Source: Vitellaria paradoxa
Taxonomy: Eukaryota > Streptophyta > Magnoliopsida > Ericales > Sapotaceae
Assembly (NCBI GenBank): GCA_019916065.1
Contig: CM034233.1
Span: 45,754,673-45,818,672, forward strand
Direction: 5' to 3'
Length of the DNA stretch: 64,000 nucleotides
Shown here: positions 58,063 to 64,000 of the stretch, in pieces
Numbering within the stretch: the first letter of the stretch is position 1
Layout: each line of letters opens with the position of its first letter
Made by a program: the position numbers and the translations under genes
Notes under the pieces: generated by a model
Databases searched by the model: none
The model's input: the letters and a program-made list of their open reading frames with translations, nothing else
What the model was told of the DNA's origin: nothing

Positions 58063-58506
58063 TGTCGGGGGCGCAGAGGGCAAGAAAAGGGAACTAGTCC
58101 ACAGCCAATTCAACCCATACACAATTATAAAGAATTTCAAATACCTTTTTTCCCTAAAAAATGACATGGGACACAAAGATTAAGGCAATATAGGAGAAGA
58201 ATAAGTAAAGAGAGAAGGAGGAGGAGGAGGAAAAGAAGAAGAAGAAAACTAGAGAAGAAAGGGAAGAAATTAGGCAAACACAGCCGTCTCAATAAAATTC
58301 AATAAAACAAGTCTGTCAAAAACCTAATAACTCAATCCTTTAAATAGGTTAACAGACTCTAAAAATAACTGAAGATAATATTGAATCAAGATTACAAAAT
58401 CAAAATTAAAATCAGAAATTCTACTCTAAACAAACTTCCTAAATAAAATAAAAAATAATAAAAAATAAAATAATAATAAAAGAATATGACTCTGATGCCC
58501 TCATCA
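58063..58506 (-). mobile_element. 3' LTR of the gypsy element (444 bp)
   Basis: Minus-strand start TGATGAGGGC follows a purine run (GAAAAAAG), a polypurine-tract candidate. The minus-strand end is CCCCCGACA. A TATA-like CTATTTAAAGG maps to 58337-58347, with a pyrimidine-rich downstream stretch at 58205-58260. Ends are inferred from TG/CA termini because the partner LTR is outside the window. Confidence 0.6.
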
Positions 58507-58699
58507 ACTTTTTTCGGCTAACTCAGCTTTTTTGCGTAAAAAAAAAACTGAACTAAGGATGCTGTCAGTCAATCACCTAACCATAAGCTAAGGTGCCGTG
58601 TTACCTTTCTCCAACGGTTGTAAATGTGCCTGGGAGGTAATTTGAACCTGGCATGGCTCGTTGCTGGAGAAGGAAGATCTTGCTGACTATGATAGAACT

Positions 58700-59350
58700 T
58701 CAAGGAATCAGGATCTGCGTTGTAAGGTATCATCATAAATCCAAGTACAATTTTGAATCAGGTTGGCCCACCCAACGAATCAGATAGCGCTGAACCACTC
58801 ATTCCTTGGTAAAAACAACCTGGTCACTTACAACAGCACCAATTTTATCTCTCTGTGTGGAAGTAACAGGTGTTAGTGTAGGTAGAGAAATAGGCTCAAG
58901 GTTAGAATCAAGCTCATAATTATGTTCAAGGTTAGGTTCGACACAGTCATGGTTGGGTTTGGTTGGAGAAGGTACAAGCTCAGGGTTAGGCTCATCTGGA
59001 GAAAAGGCAAAAGGATCAACTGAGATAACAGCTTGGTTTTTATAAGCAACTAGGTCCTCAACATTAAATGTAAAGTTAAAACTAAATTCTGGTGGAATAT
59101 CAATAACATAAGCATTTAACTCACCCGTTTTAAAATTTTGAAAAGACTAGCACTATGAGGATGCAATTTGGAACTGGGCCTAGATGGACACCATTCCAAG
59201 TGAATTTGGACCATAACAAAATCCCTAACATTAAATTTAATATGTCTTTTATGTGTGTCAGCTCAAAATTTGTAAGATGCATTACTTGCTTCAAGTTGTT
59301 TGTTGATTTCAATGTGCAAGTCATGTAAATGTTGTGCAAAGGACTCAGCA
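58700..59350 (-). pseudogene. Gypsy integrase C-terminus with chromodomain-like end
   Basis: In shifting frames the minus strand reads AESFAQHLHDLHIEINKQLE, FVMVQIHLEWCPSRPSSKL and then RYLIRWVGQPDSKL followed, after a frameshift, by NADPDSLKFYHSQ. The last part is the chromodomain pattern of plant chromoviruses, thought to guide integration to heterochromatin. Stops and frameshifts interrupt it. Confidence 0.65.
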
Positions 59351-59559
59351 GCCATAGACATTAGGGAGCGCAGAGACATGGGAATTAGGTCTAATGGTTT
59401 CATAGGGTTTATAACCATGAACAACTTCAAACGCACTCATTCCTGAGGATCTATTAATAGAGTTGTCATAGGTCAATTGGGCTATAGGGAGGATCAGATC
59501 TTAGTTCTTAGGGTTTTCTTTAACCAAGTATCCTGGAAGGTTTTCTAAACTACGATTGA

Positions 59560-60099
59560 CTATCTCGGTTTGGCCATTTGTTTGAAGATGGTAAGTAGCA
59601 GAAAATTCAATTTAGTACCCACTAAGTGCCACAGGGTCATCCAAAAATGACCAGTGAAGCGCACATCCCTATTAGACACAATAGTTTTAGGAAGGCCATA
59701 CAATTTGACAATCTCATCAATGTACAACCGTGCAACTCTAAAAGCGTCAGAGGTTTTATTGCAAGGAATGAAGTGAGCCATTATGGAGAAACGATCCACA
59801 ACAACAAAAATAGAGTCGTGCTTTTTAGGAGTGCGAGGAAGACCAAGTACAAAGTCCATGCTCACATCTTGCCATAGACAATTAGGGACGGGAAGGGGTG
59901 TATAAAGGCCATTGTTTTGTTTCTTCTGTTTGGCCAACTGACAAGTGTGACACTGGCTAATGATTTTAGCCACATCTCGTTTTAAACTAGGCCAATAAAA
60001 TTGACGCTCAACTTCTTCTATAGTCTTATTATGCCCAAAATGACAGGTGAGACCATTTGCATGAGTCTCCCAAACTATGAAATCACGGATAGACGTCAT
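59560..60099 (-). pseudogene. Gypsy integrase core
   Basis: The zinc-binding HHCC module is visible (HANGLTCHFGHNKT, then CHTC), followed by MDFVLGLPRTPKKHDS with the first catalytic Asp. The second catalytic motif reads SNRD where the family has SDRD, one G-to-A change that removes the Asp. The frame then degenerates. Confidence 0.85.
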
Positions 60100-60138
60100 A
60101 AGGATGCATAATTTATTAGCTTTAAAGAGAAAACCATC

Positions 60139-60791
60139 CTAAAGGCGAAAATCATTAGAAGGGTCAAACCGGCCCTCAAGCACAGGCACGTAAATGTCTT
60201 TAAAGTTAGGGCATGACACGTAATATTCTTTAAGCCTTTCAAATCCTATGACTTTGACACTCATGGCAGTTAACAAGGAAATGTGTCTACTTAGAGCATC
60301 AGCGGTTAGGTTCTCAACTCCTTTCCTATGTTTTAAAACAAAGGAATAGGCTTGTAAATACTCACTCCGATGACCATGCCTATAATTAAGCTTTTCTAGA
60401 GTAAAGTACAAATTCCTGAGGGAGTAAGTAATGTTGGCAATGTTGTAAATCCTGTACTATCGCATATAGCTCCTTGTCATAGGTAGAGTATCTTTGCTTG
60501 GTCTCACTTAACTTCTCACTAAAATAGGCAAATAGGGTAACGCTCTTCGCTAAGAACACCACTTATACCCACGATTGAAGTATCACACTCTACCTCAATC
60601 ACTTTAGATAAATCTGAAAGACGCATCATGGGGGCCTTCATCATTTTCTTCTTTATAGCCCTGAAGGCCCTAGCAGCTTCTTCCGTGCATTTAAAATCAC
60701 CTCCCTTCATACACTCAGTTAAAGGAGCCATGATCGTGCTAAAACCCTTGATGAAACGGCGATAGAAAGAGGCTATCACATAAAACTTCAA
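60139..60791 (-). pseudogene. Gypsy RNase H region
   Basis: 60791-60519 reads ASFYRRFIKGFSTIMAPLTE and [17 protein letters not shown], the start of RNase H with its first Asp. 60411-60139 continues ([31 protein letters not shown]). About 100 bp between them are out of frame. Confidence 0.8.
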
Positions 60792-60882
60792 ATATTATGA
60801 ATAGATGTAGGTTTAGCCCAATCTACAATGGCCTGAATTTTTTGAGGGTCGACAGAAATCTCGACAGAGGAGACAATGAAAC

Positions 60883-61570
60883 CTAAGAAAGAAACTTATC
60901 AACAAAGAATAAGCACTTCTTTAGATTAGCATACAATTTTTCCTTTCTAAGAACAGAACAAACCTGAGAAATGTGATCCACATGTTCCTCTTTAGACTTA
61001 CTGTACACAAGGATGTCATCAAAATAGACCACTAAAAATCGTTTACTGTACACAAGGATGTCATCAAAATGGACCACTAAAAATCGTTCCATAAAAGACT
61101 TATGTGCCTGGGTCATGACTCGCATAGAAGTACTAAGGGCATGAGAAAGCCTGAAAGACATTACCAACCACTCATAAAGACCGTCCTTCATCTTGAAGAC
61201 AATGTTCCACTCATCTCCTGGCCTAATCCTAATTTGGTGGTAAGATCTATCTTAGAAAAAATTGTGGCACTTGCTATTATGTTTAGCATGTCATCTAACC
61301 TAGGAATGGGAAAACGGGATTTCATAGTAATCTTATTTATGGTTTTACTATCGATGACATCCTCCAAGAGCTATTTTTTTTTAGCATCAAGAAAGCCGGG
61401 ATAGCACAAGGGCTTAGGCTTTCACGGATGAACCCCTTATGAAGGAGTTCACCTACTTGTCGTTGTAGTTCAGTATGCTCAAAAGGATTCATCCTATAAT
61501 GGGATAAGTTTGGGAGGGATGATCCTGGAACAAAATCAATGGTGTGCTGGATGTCACACAGAGGAGGCAA
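60883..61570 (-). pseudogene. Gypsy reverse transcriptase with duplicated active site
   Basis: 61570-61337 holds the N-terminal RT (PNLSHYRMNPFEHTELQRQV, GFIRESLSPCAIPAFL). 61191-60883 holds the catalytic block, where [12 protein letters not shown] is followed directly by [12 protein letters not shown] because of an in-frame 45-bp tandem duplication (60998-61087). A frameshifted stretch separates the two parts. Confidence 0.88.
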
Positions 61571-61662
61571 GTGATCAGGTAAATCCTTAGGGAAGATATC
61601 TTGAAAATTCTGAAGTACCTAATGGGCCTCTTTAGGAACCAAAGCTGAGAATCTGAAGAAAT

Positions 61663-62110
61663 TTATGTAACAACGACTACAAACACGATAGACTTTCTAA
61701 CAACCTCACGCTCAAATTCTTTTGGGCTAATGATATGTAATCCTTTTGTCTCCACAACTTTCTTTTCCTTATGAGGATCAATAGGCTTTGGAGGCAGAGG
61801 GTTTAAGTGAATTTTTTTACCCTTAAATACAAAAAAACATGAGTTTGTATGACCACGAATGGTTACATCCATATCAAAAAACCAAGTCGACCCAGAATTA
61901 TGTGACCAACATCCATAGAGATTACGTCACACCAGATATGGTTCTCATACTCGAGAAACTGAATGGGCACTAAGCAATGTTCTTTCACTGGTATGGATGA
62001 GGTGTCAACCCAAGAAACATTATAAGAATTAGAGTGAGGAATGGGTTTCAATCCTTGGCGGGAGACGATAGTCATAGTAACAACGTTAATTCAACTCCCA
62101 CTATTGATGA
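61663..62110 (-). pseudogene. Gypsy aspartic protease region
   Basis: The active-site motif reads VIINSGS where the family has VIDSGS-like sequence, so the catalytic Asp is Asn, and a TGA follows directly. Downstream, SWVDTSSIPVKEHCLVPIQF and DVGHIILGR match the usual protease-to-RT connector. Confidence 0.75.
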
Positions 62111-63451
62111 TGACTTTACAAGGCTTAATATTGATTTTGATAAAGGTATGAAAAATAGAATGACGACGCCAATCATCAGTCTCCGTAGGCTGTGTTAAAG
62201 TACAATGTACTATACCTAATTGTCGGGTATTAAGGGTGCCATATGAAGGATCTACATGGGTGGGAAGGATGGAACTTCTAATACATGCTAAGACAGTATC
62301 ACCATAGTCATCCTCTAAATCACCAAAATCCTCTAGATTAGGTTCATACACTTGTTCTTCTAAGTGGTCATCATCAATGTGCCTTGAATGTTCTCCAATA
62401 ACTAAGGCTTTCTTAGGACAGTTAGCGGACACATGATTAAATTCCCTACAATTGAAATATTCCACATGGGATGAGTTCCTTGGGGCATTAGTCATTGTAC
62501 CTTTTCCTTTATTCTCATTCAATGCTTGGGTACCAAGTGGAGGGGGACCTAGGACTGACTTAGAGTTTGAAGAGGAAACTTGGTGTGAGGAAGAAATTAT
62601 TATTGAAACTTGGTCCACTGGGACCCTTGGTAACCAACTTATAGTCCTGAACGAAGTTGTAAGCATGATCGAGAGTGGTAACACCTCTAAGAACAAGTTC
62701 TCTCTTAAGGTTGTCATGGAGGCCTTGTCTAAACCTACTCAAGGTCAGGGACTGATCATCCATAATATTGTACCGCATTCTAAATTCATCAAACTGAGTC
62801 ACATACTTAGTTATAGACCTATTTCCCTGGTTAAGATTAGTCAATTGATCTAGTAAATTAATCTTATATGATCTAGGTGGGTATTTCTCTTGAAGACGAT
62901 GTCTCATTTCATCCCAGGTTCGAATGGGGGGCATGTGGCGCCTCACCAAGAGATCTTTGACACTCTCCAAAAATAGCTGAGCATTACCAAACAATCTCAT
63001 GCTTGCAAACTCCACTTTTCTTTTCTCTGTAAACTTACACCAGTTAAAATATCGATCCATATCTCTAATCTACTGGCTAAAAACGACAAAATCTAGACGA
63101 CCATTGAAAGTGGGGACATCTAACTTAATATTTTTAAAGAGACGTTCCTCTTGATGAAGATAGGCATTGTATTGAGGACCAAAATTTCCACAATCTCTCT
63201 CAGGATTTCAAGGAACAGGATTATGCCTATAAGGCACTTTGTCGTCCCTTATACTACGACGGTTCAAATTGTCAGGCATATCTGAAAGGTCACCATCTGA
63301 CAGATTGTGACGTCGTTCTAAGGTTGTTACTCGATTAAGTAAGTCCTGAGTATCCTAATGGCTAGCATTCATTTTAGCCTAGTGCCGTTATTTGAGTTTG
63401 TATTCCCTCAAGGATTTGGACTATTCGATCATTACCTTCAGAATTACTCAT
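62111..63451 (-). pseudogene. Gypsy gag with CCHC-type knuckle
   Basis: The likely start is ATG at 63451-63449 (MSNSEGNDRIVQILEGIQTQ), soon interrupted. 63060-62560 encodes the capsid part (FASMRLFGNAQLFLESVKDL, LTNLNQGNRSITKYVTQFDE). The zinc knuckle at about 62465-62420 reads YFNCREFNHVSANC; its first Cys is Tyr (TAT for TGT). A frame change near 62600 joins the two parts. Confidence 0.85.
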
Positions 63452-64000
63452 TTTACAAGTAGGTGTGCTATAGGTAAGAGTACGACCACTATGCAATTGC
63501 GTGCAACATTAGCTCAACTAACAATGATTGAGATCAATAAACAACTCACTTAATGCAAGTGAATGATCACAAAATTCAAACAAAATGTAATTTTTTATTT
63601 TATTTTTTATTTTTATTCTTTTTGGGGAATTGTTAAAATCTCAATTTAATGTAATGGATCTAGTAGATTGATTTATCTTTCAAAAGTTACAAGGAGAGGT
63701 CCAAATACTAGTTATTAAATTCCAAGAATTAGTTAAGCTCACAATTAAAATTGAAGGCAGAGAAACTTTTTTTTTTTTAATATGTATGGCCAATTAATTA
63801 AATATGAAAGGAAGTAAAAATAAGGTTGGAATGCTATGGATGCAAGGACCAAATAAATATGAAAGTGGTTTAGGTAAAGTAGAGGCTAAATAAATTGGGT
63901 TCAAGGTGATATTTCAAGGTGATATTACAAGTTGAGTAGCAAATAAGGGATGTTAAGGTACCATACAGATAAAATATTACTATTAAAGTGCGTAGAATGT
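63452..64000 (-). other. Leader of the gypsy element
   Basis: Sequence upstream of gag on the minus strand, AT-rich and non-coding. No LTR copy or primer-binding site is seen before the window ends. Confidence 0.5.

Larger units (their letters stand above)
58063..64000 (-). mobile_element. Ty3/gypsy chromodomain retrotransposon, 5' side outside window
   Basis: Order on the minus strand: leader (64000-63452), gag, protease, reverse transcriptase, RNase H, integrase, chromodomain-like tail, 3' LTR at 58506-58063. Integrase after RT defines Ty3/gypsy, and the chromodomain-like end places it among chromoviruses. Every domain carries stops, frameshifts or lost catalytic residues, so it is old and dead. 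It lies in the intron after BAT1-like exon 4, antisense to that gene. The 5' LTR must lie beyond 64000; the left flank for a target-duplication test is TTGAT (58058-58062). Confidence 0.88.

Overview
This is nuclear DNA of a plant, almost certainly a eudicot. Its two genes of cellular function are interrupted by GT-AG introns and match plant-specific families. The rest is AT-rich intergenic sequence filled with Helitrons, a LINE of the RTE type, LTR retrotransposons, solo LTRs and Tourist-like MITEs. I cannot name the species. I see no rRNA, tRNA, CRISPR or bacterial-type operon.

Layout. 1-2314: 5' end of a minus-strand LTR retrotransposon (leader, primer-binding site, about 2 kb LTR). 2315-6030: non-coding dispersed repeat interrupted by a solo LTR (2637-4103, TSD GGTGG). 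8569-21429: a three-exon gene for a thylakoid-lumen PsbP-domain protein (PPD2-like). Its second intron is 11.9 kb because it absorbed a solo LTR (14794-18372, TSD CTTGT), which itself absorbed a 5'-truncated RTE LINE (14949-16308, 14-bp TSD). 21430-25880: 3' flank, a 55-bp LINE stub, a MITE and low-complexity sequence.

25881-54592 is the most striking part: a nest of Helitron rolling-circle transposons. An outer Helitron, which seems to carry the 5' end of an HMGB gene, is split by a plus-strand Rep/helicase Helitron (29985-54428). That one is split by a minus-strand Rep/helicase Helitron (34036-47338), which contains a 0.9 kb non-autonomous Helitron (41040-41968). The 34036-47338 insertion is proven to the base, because an uninterrupted tandem copy of its target lies at 33326/33327. 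Another Helitron (54597-55765) starts 4 bp after the nest ends. Both Rep/helicase genes are broken, yet they share the same in-frame TAG just after the Walker B motif. They also share a series of small 5' exons, including a 24-nt microexon, and two 3' exons after the main stop codon.

56278-57941: first four coding exons (192 codons) of a BAT1/GABP-type amino-acid permease. The next intron contains a decayed minus-strand Ty3/gypsy chromodomain retrotransposon (58063 to beyond 64000), so the rest of the permease gene, if intact, lies outside the window. Decay in the LINE, the gypsy element and the Helitrons is dominated by C-to-T/G-to-A changes (TGG to stop, CAA/CAG to stop, Asp to Asn, Cys to Tyr), as expected for methylated, silenced plant transposons.
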